Of a stretch of 64,000 bases of DNA, positions 14,501 to 27,900 are shown piece after piece. Below the pieces are notes generated by a model. That model did not search any database. It had not been told where the DNA came from and saw only the letters and a program-made list of their open reading frames with translations. Made by a program: the position numbers and the translations under genes. This DNA is from Lunularia cruciata (Eukaryota > Streptophyta > Marchantiopsida > Lunulariales > Lunulariaceae): assembly GCA_948567375.1 (NCBI GenBank), contig OX419761.1, forward strand, positions 35,564,243 to 35,628,242, written 5' to 3'. Within the stretch, counting starts at the first letter, position 1, and the number at the start of each line of letters is the position of its first letter.

Positions 14501-17500
14501 AAGTTATTCCACAGGAATTGCTGTTATTCTGGTTCTTATTTGCATTCACGTTGCATGCGTGCTCTCTTCATGACGTCAGAGCAATTTCATATACATACTT
14601 TGTTATAGTTTCATGTCTACTAAGTAATCATCCGTACATAATATCCAATCTCATATCTATAATGTGATGTCAATAGGCCCAATGTCTATAGACCATGTTA
14701 GTGGTCAGGTTGCTGAGTCTGACATGAGAGGATTTTAGAAGATGATGTTGTGAACTGGTCATGTCATGGATGTATAGTTTAAGAGATCAATTTATTCCAA
14801 TCGTTATCTCCCTTCCCTGTAGCAAAAGAAATTTGAGAACTTTCAACCTTCTTCACACGTTGATTTCTCAGCAACTAAAATCACAATGCACTGCAGTGTT
14901 GCCGAACGTGTCGCATGGGAAAGAGGGGAAGCTGTTGGCAAGAGTGTCGGATACGTTATAAGACTGGAGAGTGCACCTCCCAGGGTTCGCGGAAGCATTC
15001 TTTATTGTACAACTGGTATTTTACTGCGTAGATTACAGGTACGATCTCAAATGTGTAGCTATCCATTTATCAGGCTGCTCTGTTCTTTGATTTTGACGGG
15101 GTTTGCTTTCCTGGCTGGCTGGAGGATTTCTGTGATAGAAGGCTTTCTGCTGTAGGCTAATTGAGACAAAATATGGTCCTCGTCATGAATAAGACAAGAA
15201 GGAAGTACTCTATGTAAGTGATCACAAATCAGGTATATTTGTGTGCCTTGTAACTTGTTCCTCTATCTGATGATAATGTTGTTACTGAGTCTTATGAGTT
15301 GTTTCAGTAGCTGCGCCATCTCGAACAAACCTGTGAGATCTGTTGGTTCTGATTATGTTGTCTCCTCTGACAATAGTTATGTTTCGTTTCAGGAAGCCTC
15401 ATATCACTCCTTGGTTGTTTGTTGCTACTAGAATAGTAGGTTGACGAGCTTAAAGTGAGAAGTAAAGGTAGGAATACCAAAGTTGAGAAAAATAAAGTTT
15501 TCTTCTTGAAGTTGAAATTGTTAATGCTTAGCTAAGAAATGGACCTGGATGTTCATGCCCTCTTCAGGTAAAATTCTGGATTGAAAGTTTTGGATGTATG
15601 TTTGGAAGGATAAAACTTGCTGTTAGAGCAAGCTGTTCTCTTGTCTCCTGACTCCTCGACGTAAATGATAAAATATTCGTTCGTATTCGACGAAGTAGGT
15701 CCTTATGAATACAGTACAGTACATCTTAATTCAACTGGCGTCGTAGTAGTGTATGAATGCGATCTCAGATTTTGTGCTGTGTTAACTGCACGTTCCATCA
15801 CAACGCAGCTAGAATCAGATCTTTGAAGTCATCTCCGACTGTCATGAGATGTGGGATAGTCGCAAATATTCATCTGGGATTGTATTTCCGCAGTCGATAG
15901 TGCCTAAGATATTGTTGAGTATGACTATCTTACTTACGTCACATCAGTTATCATCTCTTGGTATACTTCTGGAAAGTTGTTCTTGGTAGTTGGAGATGCA
16001 AAGAAAATATATAGCCAGTTCACCCTGGAGAAAGACCCAGTTGCGGTCCTGCTATTGAGACAAATTTTTTTGGAGATTCTTCTAGAAGTAGTTCATACCT
16101 CACTTAGCAGGGTAAGGCATGAGCAAAGTGGTTTGCAAGATTGAATTTCAAGCTTCTATTCTTACTTAGACCTTCTCGATAAGGTGGAATGTCCAAACTT
16201 TTAGCTTGAGGGATCAATTGTTGTCTGGAACCCATTCCTTACTTTGATGATGAATTGGGCTCTCTAGCGGACACGACTTCATTTGGATGCTCCCATGGTA
16301 TATGCAAAGGATTGTATACATGTTCTGGATTCTATCATGAATTCAAGATTATGTATCATTAAGCTCCGGAAATGGTGCTGCAGTGTGATGAAGCACAGGA
16401 ATTGGACCATACGTTACTCCTGAGAGCAGGTTTACCCATACAACTGGAGCCAGGGAACTAGAAGACATATGATGACGACACGGCCTTTGTAACACCGGTG
16501 AGCTGCCGAAGTGCAAATAATGCAGCCTCTGCTAAGAGAGAGGAGAGCTTGGGTGGTTTGAAAAGTTTCTAGGGTCTTCCATTTGGCTTAAGTAGATAGA
16601 GGAGGCACTTAAGTGATTGCCAACTTGCCAGTACACAAATTGGGTCCTCTCGTCTGCAGCGCTATCACTGTGTGATGAGAGGCCCCATATTGTGCAACCT
16701 GGATTGGGGAGGACCCTAATCCAGTCATGACTTTCCTTGTTCACGATGGCTGTCTTCGTGTAATGATTAAAGTTGGATGTGCTCTCTTTGCTTTCTCTCT
16801 TTCCTCCGGATCTTATCTTTGTGATTTGGAGCTGGAAATTAGAGAGATAGAGGATTTCGATAATTCAAGCAATTAGGATAAGTCTCCGGGAATCTTGACA
16901 AGCTTTGGTCCCATCTTGCACTGAGACTCTTCGTTCACGGAGGACGTGTCCACGAGTCTAGTCGATGGTGATCACAAGTGGCGCCGTGTTGGTACAGACC
17001 GCACGGACTTCTCCGATGACTCCTTGTAGAATAGGGAGGGACGCATCCCTATTTGGTGGCGAGTCCGTTCTGGATCTCGCCAGCAATACAAATTGTAAAG
17101 CTAGAAGTCACGACTTGGACCGCATGTTGAAATCTATTCATTTTTCGTATAAATGAAGAGGTTGCGGATTTGAGTATGTACGACAAGATGATCAATTACC
17201 TCCATGTCGTACATATCACGGCCACTGTTCTAGACCTCAGAGAATGGCGATTTACATCTCATGATATGAAAGGTGCGCCTTTCGACCTGGGCTCAATGTG
17301 AGTTTCGCTGTCGATGGGTTGTAACATTAAAGAGTTTAAGCTTAGGTAGAGCCTCAGACCAAGAGAGCTTGCTGTTATACTTCACCGAACTGGTGCACGT
17401 TCTCTCTTCAAAGTCCTCACCCATTCTATATTAAAAGGTCTTTATCCTGTAACTTTCCTCGTCTTCAAGAAAACCTGAAAACTTTCTTGTTCAGCTGGTT

Positions 17501-20500
17501 CCTGACGCAGATGTTTGTTATGGGTTTATCTTGGATTTTCACATTGGTTTTTCATGGGGAAAGGTAGAACTCAGAAGCCAGCACTGTCTACGGCAGTATG
17601 GAAGGTTGTGTGTTGAAGACCGTGAACCTTGAACGTCATCCGTTGGTGACAGTGAATAAGCAAGTATATTGGAATTCACTTAATCATTTCCCTGCCTGTC
17701 CAAAACAAACATTTTTATCTCTTACTTAGTGGAAGGGTGGGAACTGTACAGTATGAGCAGAGAGAAAAAGAATATGTAGACTGCCTTCTGTGGACTTCCT
17801 TGCTGCTGGTGCTTGTTCCGCTTCATGTGTTGTGTATTGTTAGGGCGACAACGAATCTCATTTAAACTAATCTAATCTGAACCTCAATTAATTTTATAAA
17901 TTAAAGATTTTGTGTTGTGTTGATCATCAGTTGTTGACGAGTTTGACGAGTTTACAATTAACACTGTCTTACGAGTATGCCGCAATAGAGTCAACTAGTA
18001 TATCGTTTCTTTAGTATTTCAATCCTAATACTGGGAGTCAACTTGGAATTTTATCTACTGAGTACATCTACCTGAGTTTACATAGATCTATTTCTTTTTC
18101 TGCTGAGTTACCGTGTAAGTTTTACTGTCTTGTGTCAAACGGAAGAAAGACGTTCGGAAGTCCTGCTCCGAGGCTTCCAGGTTTGTAGGGTTTGCGTTTA
18201 AGTGTAGATGATGTTCATGACTATAAGGTCAACGCTTCACAGCTTGTGGTTACTGTCAAGAGAGTTTCTTAACGAATCATAAAAAGATGAACAGTAGCCT
18301 GCTTATGCATGTGAAGCGGTTGAGGACTTTTTTCTGTTTGTAAAAGGCGTTTATCAAGGCGGGTGAATTTCTTTTTCGCCAGTTTTATACACTTCACCGT
18401 TCAGCGATAATGACTTTTCTTGATTGAAAAGATATATGACTCCCAGATAGTCTTTCGATGTAGAAAGTTACATTTGATGGTCGTGTCTGTACATCCCATT
18501 TCATTTTGTGTATAAAGTTTACGATCATGGTTTTCTATGAAGGCAAATTTTATTACGAATAGCGTAGTCGAAGTGTAAGTCATGTCATCCTTCATCATCT
18601 CTTGGGTGATACTCTGTTTTTTCTCGGACCATTTTAAAAGTTTGACGGTGGTTGTATGGATTGTGATGGCAGAAAGCTGATGGAATGGCAGGAGTCAGCC
18701 ATGTGATGATTGATGAAGTTCATGAGCGTGATGTGGATACTGATTTTCTGCTTGTAGTTGTCCGTGAACTCCTGGACCACCATCCCTCGTTGCGAGTAGT
18801 TGTGATGAGTGCAACCCTCGATGCTTCCGTTTTCACGAGGTCTACGTATATCTATGCTACCTCTTATGCACCTCATTTTGATAGATACGTTTGAAAGATT
18901 TTCAGCTCGTTGCATAGTCATGTAACTTACCTTCTTGGTGTCTGTTTTGTAGGTATTTTGGAAGCTGCCCTTTTGTGAACGTACCTGGAATGACCCATCC
19001 TGTAAAAGTCTTCTTTATGGAGGACCTTCCACAGCTCATGGGTCAGAATAGTCTCGTGGCCGCAAGGTTGAACATGACGCGGATGGGCGTCTCTGATGAA
19101 GAAGATGTTGACTGTGACCTCGTAGCCTCAGTCGTTTTATTTGTGGCTCAATGCTACTCACAAGGGGATGGCGCGATCCTCTGCTTCTTGCCCGTACGTC
19201 TTCATCTTTCCACTTTTCATACTACTGTTATCGGTCGTTCAAGACAAACAGGTTTGCATTCTGAGCGTGTACTCCTCTGTCTCTATCGCTTCTGTTGTTA
19301 ATAAATGTCCGCCAACCGCGCCTCTGAAAAACATGGAGGTGCCTGCTTGCCTAAATTTTTACACATGTAACCTGACAAGGTCGGATTCTCTCTGATTGGC
19401 AGGGTTGGGATACTATCGCAATTGTGCGAGAGAAGCTTCTTAAGACGCCTCTAAGTAGGGCGTTGATGTTAGTTCCCTTACACTCTCAACTTCCAGCCGG
19501 AGAGCAACGCGCTGCTTTTGCACGACCGCCTCCGGGCATGCGGAAGGTGCCCATTTACAAGTTACAAGTTTTCCTAAAAGACTGGTATTCACGAGTTCAA
19601 TTTTTGACGGAAGTAAATCTTAACACTTCTGCCATTGTCTGGACAGGTTGTGCTGGCCACAAATATTGCAGAGACAAGTGTCACCATTGATGATATAGTC
19701 TACGTGGTGGACTGTGGTAAAATCAAGGAGAAGCAGTTTGACGCATCAAGGAATATGACAACGATGCGTGTGCAGGTAACTTTCGGAAGTTCGTAAAAGC
19801 ATGGTCGCATAAAGCTCTGCTCGTGTGTGAGTCATGGTCATCTCTTCCTTTAGACTGAAGTAATAGGCATGCGGTTTGGCAAAACCGTGGGAAATTGAAA
19901 GCAAGACCGCATTTTATGTACGAGAATCTGTAAATAGCTGAAAGACTCTGCTCTTAAATAGACGAGGAGGTCTCGAATCTTCATTTATCGTTGTTCATCT
20001 TTGCCGCTGTCCTCTAGTAACGATCTTATGTAAGAGTTCTGTTCTTTGCTCGACGTTATATGATCGAGTGCGCCAGCACAATGTTTCTACTCTTATATCC
20101 TTCAACTTGCAGTGGACTTCACAAGCCAGCGCCAGACAACGGCAAGGCCGAGCAGGACGTGTTCAACCTGGTATTTGCTACAGACTATACACTCGGCAAG
20201 TAAGTCAGCTAACTGATAACAAGCATACATGAGTCGGGAGCTCACTATATCCAAAGTTCTACTTCGCATGACTTCTCTCGAGGAGCCAGTTTATGGCGAC
20301 TCCTATACATACCTATCGCGTGTTTTTTGAAGAAACTTGTGCTTGAGACTGCAGATCTATCAGACCATGTTGGAGCACCAAATTCCAGAGATGCAGCGAG
20401 TTCCACTTGAAGAATTGTGCTTGCAGATCAAAGCTATAGCGACACCTAGTGCGGTAAATTTCCTTGAACCTCATCTCAAGGGCTCGGCCACCGTTGTCAT

Positions 20501-21737
20501 AGAATCACTTGTCTATTGGAGAATGATCGTGAGTTTAAATCGAGAGAAAACCTTACAAAATGTTTTCTGATGCTAGGTGGCCGGCACTGCTTTGGGAGGG
20601 AATGAGCAACCTATGTACCATAAGAAGGAGACGGATTTCGCCACCACCGGCATGAGTGATATTGCCACTTTCCTCTCAAAAGCTATGCAGCCACCTAAGG
20701 GCACTGCAGTGCACTCTGCTATTAAGGTACTGCAACAACTCGGAGCCATCGACCAGTTCCAAAACTTGACAAATCTTGGGAAGACATTAGCAAAGTTGGC
20801 AGTGCATCCTCGGTTTGGTAAAATGCTGGTATATGGAGCACTACTGGGCTGTCTGGATCCTTTACTAACTATTGCAGCTGCGGCCTGCTTTAGAGATCCC
20901 TTCATTGCCCCCGTGTCCAGGAGGGAAGAGGCTGACAAGATGCGTGAGAGCTTTGCCATAGGTCCTGCGTATGGAAGTGATCAACTCGTCTTAGTCGCTG
21001 CCTTCAACCAATGGCTCGCAGCCAACGCTGTTAACCAAGGGCACTCATTCTGCGATGCTCATTTCCTTGCGCCTATGACAATGAGACTGATAGCAGGTAT
21101 GCGGAAGCAGTTTGAGAGAACTTTGGCCGAAGCAGGTCTGTTCGAACCGTGGGTGAGGATCAGCAGTCCCAACGTCAATGCACATGTAGCGAGATCTCTT
21201 CTTGCAGCCGGGTTATATCCAAACATTGCAAGATCAGAATTGTGTAGGGAATCGAAAGGTATGAAGAACGCAACTAAGCATGCCTATCGGTGGCGTCTGG
21301 GCTTTCGGGTACAAAACGGCCGAGTGTTTATCCATCCTACTTCTGTAGTGTCAGAAAAGCAGTTAAATCCGAATTTGCACTACTATCTCGTGTTCCAAGA
21401 GAAGATGCAAACCAGTCAGGTCTTTGTCAGGGGATGCACTCTTCTTCCTCCTTTGGCCGTGGTCCTACTAGGTTGGAATGTCCACGTATGTAATGATCCT
21501 GGCCTGCCTGTGTTAAATGGAGATTGGATGCTGTTGGAGGTTGAAGGTTGGCTGAAGTTTCATATCGACAGAAGAGCTGGCCTCCTCTTGTTGCAGCTAA
21601 GGCACGCGTTTGATGCAGTTTTGGCTCGATGGGTAAGTGGTAGTACTCGCACTGAAGCTGAACGCTGCGTAGTGGAGTGTGTGGTGGCTTTACTGGAGGC
21701 AACCTGCCATGACATGCTGGTGTTCAACATATCGTGA
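8506..21737 (+). CDS. DHX9-like DExH RNA helicase with two dsRNA-binding domains (14 exons)
   Basis: ATP-dependent RNA helicase of the DEAH/RHA family. Exons: 8506-8736, 9802-9891, 10043-10213, 10576-10797, 13649-14038, 14401-14495, 14897-15038, 18673-18839, 18953-19193, 19403-19546, 19647-19775, 20113-20199, 20355-20453, 20577-21737. All junctions are GT-AG, and the joined length (3,369 nt) stays in frame, giving 1,122 aa. dsRBD1 spans exons 1-2 (ending [16 protein letters not shown]) and dsRBD2 spans exons 3-4 (SSGPDHAK to [18 protein letters not shown]). Helicase motifs: [11 protein letters not shown] (359-368), Ia [14 protein letters not shown] (461-464), III SAT (493-495), [27 protein letters not shown] (683-690). 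Winged-helix/ratchet and OB-fold parts lie in exon 14. The start is the first ATG after an upstream in-frame stop. dsRBD plus helicase order matches animal DHX9/MLE and DHX30, while LEELCLQIK also recalls DHX36. The exon 13/14 junction adds a stretch not seen in DHX9, so it is the least certain join. Confidence 0.88.
12562..12590. repeat. Perfect 11-bp inverted repeat (hairpin)
   Basis: Arms GTTCCCAGAAC and GTTCTGGGAAC enclose a 7-base loop. The GAACGGCTTCTGTTC word is then repeated directly downstream. It lies in helicase intron 4; no function is apparent. Confidence 0.7.
12728..12833. repeat. 48-bp inverted repeat with 10-bp spacer in intron 4
   Basis: Left arm 12,728-12,775 and right arm 12,786-12,833 are complementary except at two positions. 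Each arm contains the perfect 20-bp palindrome AATACGTAATATTACGTATT, so the region could form a cruciform or, in the pre-mRNA, a long hairpin. The right arm runs directly into the first unit of the tandem array. The outer 20 bases of the left arm match, inverted, the start of the unit at 13,295, so the structure probably arose by inversion of array sequence. Confidence 0.85.
12826..13530 (+). repeat. Degenerate ~115-bp tandem repeat array in helicase intron 4
   Basis: Six neighbouring units, each with the order: TACGAGGGATTTACTTCTTA or a variant, CTCGTTC..ATG.CATGTC, TGTCCAG.TTAAGTGGTTAT, AAAAC.GTGT..TAA, GA.CGGGTTCCATATTCA. Units start near 12,826, 12,961, 13,061, 13,185, 13,295 and 13,414. 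Two subtypes are visible. One begins with GAGGTTACGAGGGATTTAC and the other with TTCTGGGTTT; the last four units alternate between them, suggesting a two-unit higher-order repeat. A seventh, isolated unit lies at 11,018-11,140, about 1.7 kb away. Confidence 0.8.
15039..18672 (+). other. Intron 7 of the helicase, 3.6 kb, nothing recognised
   Basis: The intron separates the exon ending GILLRRLQ from the exon opening [11 protein letters not shown], between helicase motifs Ia and II. Its composition is like the rest of the gene island rather than the AT-rich transposon zones. Open frames inside it are all under 75 codons and match no family I know. No tandem array or terminal repeats were seen. 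Confidence 0.6.
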
Positions 21738-24287
21738 CGTGCTTCGAACAGCTTCTGCTCTCATTTCTCAAATATCGTGACGTGCCTTTGTGTTGAATTG
21801 AGGATTTGATCTCAAGCGGATCACTTGAAACCTTTCTTTCCTTCGCTACAATTAAAAGTAGTAACTGTGGTTATATTTAGAATTATGTAGCTGTGTCACG
21901 TTTTGTAGATAAAGGCACATTGCCAAATATGCTGGTAATATAGACTTCAATATCCGATATATATTTAATTAGCTAGGTAGTTTGTAGTGTTGTAGGTGGA
22001 CAGATACACAAACACAGGTCATCTAGGTCCCTGCGAGGATGAATAGGACTTTAGACAGCACTGGTTTTCTTAGTCAGGGATCCTAGATGCGGCAGTACAA
22101 GAGATGGCTTCCATCACACAAAGAGCAGATGGAGCCGAGCACGGTGTTTCAAAGAGAAGGTAAATCCTAAATCTGGAGACGTTTTGTAAATGAGTCGTTA
22201 ATGACACGCGGTAACCATCTTTTTGACCTCAAAGAAACCAACAGGGCACTCAACATGTTGAAAGACCACATTCGGACATTGCATCTCGGTTGGCTTCTTT
22301 AGCTTGCAGTGTCTTTCGGTGGCAATCATGACACGAACTTCATGCGTTCATTGTTCTTTCGATCGAAGGGTACTGCTGTCAGTTTTACTCAATCAGATTC
22401 TCGCTGTCTCTGAAAGTTGAGTTTGGTCACTGAGGATGTAATGAATCGAGAGGTCAATTAAAACAGAACAGAATCTCCGTGTTGTTTAATGGATATTTCT
22501 TCAGCTTCCGATGGCAAATGCATGTGAACTCCGGGGCCCGTTGACAAGGGCGATGCGATGGAACAGGGCGATACAAAGTCACTTGTGTCTTTTAATGACA
22601 ACTTCAAGCATATTGCATATAATGAACGTGGATTCAGTCAATGACTAAGGACGGTTACCTCCTCTAAGCTACTCCCTTCTCCTGCTGAAGAACTGCTACA
22701 GATGATTTGGTTCCTAGCGAAATTACTTGATGGTTAATGGTGCATTACCTTAACATTGGGTGTGGCCAGTTTTGCAAGTTAGGTTTTATCCACGTTCTCT
22801 GTTTTGACAGGTCACTTAATTTCATCAAAGTCTTCCGTCCAGGACTGGTAGAACTCTTCTCCAATCGAAGCGATTGAGACTAAGGATTGCCGCCTCAAGT
22901 TACAGACAGATTGAACTCAATGTGAACAATACCATCCCCGTCGGTAGGGGCTACTGGTTACAGAACCTCTCATATGAAATAGCACTCTTCGTCGAACAAG
23001 TACTGCACTACATTCTTTACAGAGCATAAGCTCTGTAAATTCACGATATGTGGACAGCAATGCAGAACGTGCATCAGAATACTTCACGTGGAAAAGATCT
23101 CCTTCTTAAGTCTTCACTACCAACGGTATTAAGCAGAAAGCAGGTGTACTATGAAGTTGAGCTTCGTCTGCAAAAAGCTTTTCCCTGTCAATACCTAGAA
23201 AGAATAAAGTTTCATAACCGAGGAAGACATCTTATACCTTGTTGCTTGTGCGCTTACAGAATCAGCAGAGATGCTCAAGGTACCTTCTCACTAATAGTTT
23301 ACTGTAAAGGCTTCCTGGAAAGGGTTCAATGACAATGACGAGAAGAGTTCTCTGAGCGAAACGAGTGAAAGTACAAGCAAACCCAGATATTCCAATGCAG
23401 TAAAATCCAAACGAGCATCAGGGAGCATGAGATCCACTTCTGTCAGGAACGGTGAACGGGTCTCACGCATCGCGTGTTGGACGATCAACCCGGCCAGCCC
23501 GGGCTACGCGAATTGGACCGGGCGCCACCTGCGGAGAGCCGCACAGGGGGCCACGTCCGGACCACGGGACGGAGCTCGAAGGTGGATGGAGGGGGAAAGC
23601 GGCCTTCCTCACGACACATAGCTCCGAGGTCTCCTCCACCGCGCGTTTCTCCACACAACGAGCGCTGCAAGATAAGATCCTTGAGAACAGATTGACCATT
23701 GCCGTCTACAGCATCCAGTGTCGTCGTCGTAACATGAAGATATTGAGGTTTACACGCCAACTCGTTGTGTCCGTAATCGAAATTGATTCCTCGATTTTGC
23801 AAGGAATTTGGTTCTCGTCTGTGTTAAACCTTTTGATAGTTCGTTGATCAATTGAGTGTTTTTTATCACGACCTTGAGATGTCGTTTCAGCTGTGGAGGG
23901 GCAATCTGGGGAATTTATATCATTGAGTGTTGCAGGAAAATTTTGAAGATCATCTCGGTGCGATAACGGGGTTAATTGGCGGCTTCGTATCATTCGTTTG
24001 GAACAGCAATGCTGTAAATGATAAACTAATCGAGAAGGCAATCTGCCCATTCAGAAGAATCGCGATCGAGACAAACGAACTTAGAGGTGCACAATTTTAG
24101 TATCATGCTATTCAGCAACAAGTGTGTTATAGTTTCAGGTGTCTATATTCTATGGTAAGCTCTTCGTAGGGTGATGATGATTGAATAGCTCCTTTCTTCC
24201 TAGCTTTGTGTTCTTTCTGAGCGAACTTGTGGATCACCTCAATCGCTTGGTCCAGTGTGGAGTTCTGAGTTTTGAAACGGAGGAGCC
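21738..24287. other. Intergenic region between helicase and thioredoxin f
   Basis: This includes the helicase 3' untranslated region, which has no clear AATAAA and an AT-rich stretch near 21,840-21,970, and the thioredoxin promoter. A CACGTG G-box lies at 23,085-23,090. The only oddity is a GC-rich block at 23,455-23,660. No further gene was recognised. Confidence 0.4.
23455..23660. other. GC-rich block in the thioredoxin f upstream region
   Basis: About 200 bases are clearly richer in G and C than everything around them, with many CpG pairs and words such as CCCGGGC and GGGCGCC. Because stops are rare in GC-rich DNA, five overlapping open frames cross it on both strands; none resembles a known protein. 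It lies 0.6-0.8 kb before the thioredoxin start, so it may be a promoter CpG island, a 5' leader exon or a foreign insertion. Confidence 0.5.
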
Positions 24288-24887
24288 ATGGCGATGCAAG
24301 CAGTGCTTGCGCAGGGGACAGCAGCTTGCGTGCCATATTTGGCGCAAGGAGGAGGTTTATCGGTAGAGCATAGAGAAACAGCAGTGCACGGGCGTGTGAC
24401 AGTAGGTACAGTCAATGGAGCACTGCGACGTACTGCTCCAGAGAGAATGTCCGTGAGGATCCAGAGTAGAAGAATAAGAACTGCGGGTAGAGCTGAGCCT
24501 TCGAGCGGAGGGGAAGTCTCAACAACCACAATAGAAAGTGAAACTTGTGGAGCCTCTACGGGGATAATCACAGAAGTGGACAATAACACTTTTTGGCCTA
24601 TTGTAAAGTCGGCCGGAGAGAAGGTGGTGGTGCTTGACATGTACACCCAGTGGTGTGGTCCTTGTAAGTTGATGCTTCCAAAGATCCAGGAGCTCGCTGA
24701 AACCATGGATGATGTATACTTTTGCAAGCTTGATTGCAATCAGGAGAACAAACCTCTAGCCAAGCAGCTTGGAATTCGAGTGGTGCCTACGTTCAAGATT
24801 TTCAAGCGAGACACCTTGCTGACGACCATTACTGGAGCGAAATATCATGACCTGCTCAAGGCCATCGAGGAGGCTCGCTCCGGATAG
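24288..24887 (+). CDS. TRXF: Thioredoxin f, chloroplast precursor
   Basis: Plastid thioredoxin of the f type. It passes electrons from ferredoxin-thioredoxin reductase to Calvin-cycle enzymes such as fructose-1,6-bisphosphatase, by disulfide exchange in the stroma. The 199-aa product has an Arg/Ser/Ala-rich, acid-poor N-terminus of about 75-85 residues, as expected for a transit peptide. The thioredoxin fold follows, with active site WCGPCK (Trp122, Cys123, Cys126) and the cis-proline loop VVPTF (Pro167). The f-type-specific third cysteine is in KLDCN (Cys150). Residues VVLDMYTQWCGPCK and TGAKYHDL are close to f-type enzymes and unlike m, x, y or h types. The coding sequence has no intron here. 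The start is the first ATG; a second ATG two codons later would make little difference. Confidence 0.93.
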   Translation: MAMQAVLAQGTAACVPYLAQGGGLSVEHRETAVHGRVTVGTVNGALRRTAPERMSVRIQSRRIRTAGRAEPSSGGEVSTTTIESETCGASTGIITEVDNNTFWPIVKSAGEKVVVLDMYTQWCGPCKLMLPKIQELAETMDDVYFCKLDCNQENKPLAKQLGIRVVPTFKIFKRDTLLTTITGAKYHDLLKAIEEARSG

Positions 24888-24894
24888 AATGTGA

Positions 24895-24900
24895 AATAAA
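24895..24900 (+). terminator. Possible polyadenylation signal of thioredoxin f
   Basis: AATAAA lies seven bases after the stop codon. This is unusually close for a poly(A) signal, so a signal further downstream in the AT-rich 3' flank may be the one used. Confidence 0.35.
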
Positions 24901-27900
24901 TAGGCTGCCAACATGTGGATATGTACAAAGTATCGTAGCGAAATTCTTTTCTAATGCAACCAAAAACCGATCCCTTTATCGCCAGAAACTTATTCTCATT
25001 TTCCGCCATACTTTGGCATCTTATCTTCCAGCGTAAGTACATTCTCTTTCAAGTACTTGTCTCTTTTTTATTTTCTTGTCCACTCTCTGTTTTCAACTTT
25101 CTGACTAAATAGCTCTTCTCGCTCAACTTTTCAACTGCCGAATTGCCACTTAAAACATTGGGGAGCGAAGTCTTGTTTTATTCTTAGGTTCCTAATCTTC
25201 ATCAACAATTTAAATTGTATGAGATGAGCAAGTCTTTGGAATACTAGGATAAGGAAAGAAGCCGTTTTCCATATTCTGAAAACCATTTTGTTACTTGAGA
25301 ATATTTGCCTGAATTCAAATTAGCAAGTTATGAAGAAGTATCAGTATATCAGCTGTATAAAAAAATGTGCAAGTCAAATCTCAATTGTGTATGAACTGGT
25401 CCTCGTCTGGACTGGAGTGACTAGTTTAGATCTCATCCAAAGTTTTGAAGATGAGATTTTGCTTCCAGATATGTCTTCTACACTTTGTGCATTAGAGCTC
25501 AAATTGGTAGATCAATTGGTCTTAATTTTGAGTGCATTGTCTCAATTAGGTTCAATTTAAATTTCCAAATGCGGAGACCAGACTGTCTTCTAGAAAAGGG
25601 CTGTTAAATCCTTTTCTGGCCGACTCCAACTCTTCATGTTCTGCAATGTCTGACTTAGATGTAATCGAAAATTTCAAACGTGGAGCTTTCCAGCTGACTT
25701 CAACTCCATGACTCAAGGGGACAATCTCACTGTGTTCTTGCACGTGGAGACGATACTTCATACAGATCCACCCTTTGGTTTGGGTTCAGTTGATTTAGTC
25801 AATATATGTCTCGATAGTTGACAGATGATGTGGTTGTGATATCACCCGTAGTGAAACCATGGGGAGATGTTAATTTGTTCAATGTTAACATGAGATTTAT
25901 GACTCAAGTAACATGCAACAATCAGCAAATGGTTTACTTCGGGAAGTATTGATCCGCAATAATGATATGCATTCTAATTACAGTTTAGAAGGTCTGGTCG
26001 GAATAGAAGTGAACTTGACAGTATGTTGCTAAGGTAGGAAAAGGAACGGGTTCATTGTCCTACCTTCTCCTACCTACCAAGAAGGACGAGAAGGCCCCAT
26101 TTGATCTTATGAAAATGGACAAGACCGATGTAAACTAATGTCAATTAACAAGAGCAATATAATTAGCAAAAACTTGAGTCAGTATATTTATATTTATGAT
26201 TGATTTGGCCTTCAGATTTCTGCCAATTTTTCCTCACTTACAATAGTATACGTTTTGTCTTTGATTTAATTTAATTTACTACATCACTCTCCTCAAACAA
26301 TCGGATTAAACATAAATATTCCAAAATATGCTAAAGGAGTCTAAAAAAATGAAGAGAGCTTGAAAAGTGGAATTTTAGCTTGTTACGATTAGATTTTCTG
26401 CCAATTTTTCCTCACTTACAATAGTATACGTTTTGTCTTTGATTTAATTTAATTTACTACATCACTCTCCTCAAAAAATCGGATTAAACATAAATATTCC
26501 AAAATATGCTAAAGGAGTCTAAAAAAATGAAGAGAGCTTGAAAAGTGGAATTTTAGCTTGTTACGATTAAATTTTGTTGGGAAGGTAAGTTAACTTTCTC
26601 TTAACGAAACAAAAAAATTCTATTTCCTCTACAAAAGTACTTATCATTGTAAAATGTAATAGCTCCCTTTTATTCTCTATATTTAGATAGGATTCATTCA
26701 TCTAGGCTCCTTGAGAAATTTTGCTTAGTCTTAATAAAAATTTATCCATTTTGATCAAAACCCTGGATTTTTATGTTCAATTAGACTCTATATTCTAAGA
26801 TTTCCGTAATGTCAATATCCAAATAATTATCAATGAAGGTCTTCATGTAAAATTTCCATTATTTATTATAATAACACCTCAAAAGGAACGTGTCTTGTCG
26901 TATAAAATGCATAAACTACTTGTCTTCTACAAATTACTTTCTGCAACTCTTTAAAGATTTGAATTATCATTTGAAGTGTCAAGATAGATAAGGAAGCACT
27001 AAAGCATTATTCTGAATAAGATTAAAGAAATTTACTCAATACTAAGAAATAGCCAGGCTAAATACCATTATATTTCACCTATTTTATATTAAGGATCTAA
27101 GGTTTATGAATTTGAAATTTTTTGTTGCAAATTGGTAAGTTATTAGATATAATTAAGAAATTTCTTAGATTCCAAATCATTCATGAAGTAAATTAGCATA
27201 ATAAAGGTTAAATAAGTGCATAGAAGCTTTCATCCTTCAATCTTATGGTCCTAACTTTGAAATTTTACCATGGAGTACCTAAGAGACAAAAAAGATCCTA
27301 ATTCTCAATTTTCAATTCTCCATTATTCTTAGATTTGAGCTTTGCTTGTTGTGATTTTGGTCCCCATAACATACAAAATCAGAAATAATTTTTAAGGTCA
27401 CTATAACCAATTAAATAAACACTACATTAAAGAATTACCAAAACACAATAAATGAATCTTGTAGATTATACTAGCATTTATGACCTATTCTAAAATGATT
27501 ACTGAGGAGTCTTTTATCCATTGGTCTTATGCTTTCAACATCCAAATTACAAATTGTGGTACTCAAGAGCAAAAATAAAAATTTTAACTTTTGCATATTT
27601 TTTGTATGATTATTTCTATCATTAGATTCTATTTACTTTTTATGATTTTGTTCTTACTAGATGTAAAATTCAAAGAGCTTTCCAATGCAACCACACTCCC
27701 TTGAAACTAAATTAGATAGATATGTAGAAAAACCTCATATATTGTTATATATTTTAACTATATTCAAACTTAAACAAGAAAATTTGTATTGAAGAGCACT
27801 TGATCTTGTGGTTTTTGACTCTACAACTATAAAATGGAGTACCCAAATTTCTTTTTATTAACTTAATAACTGCCTTGAGCCAATCCTCAACTTCTTAATT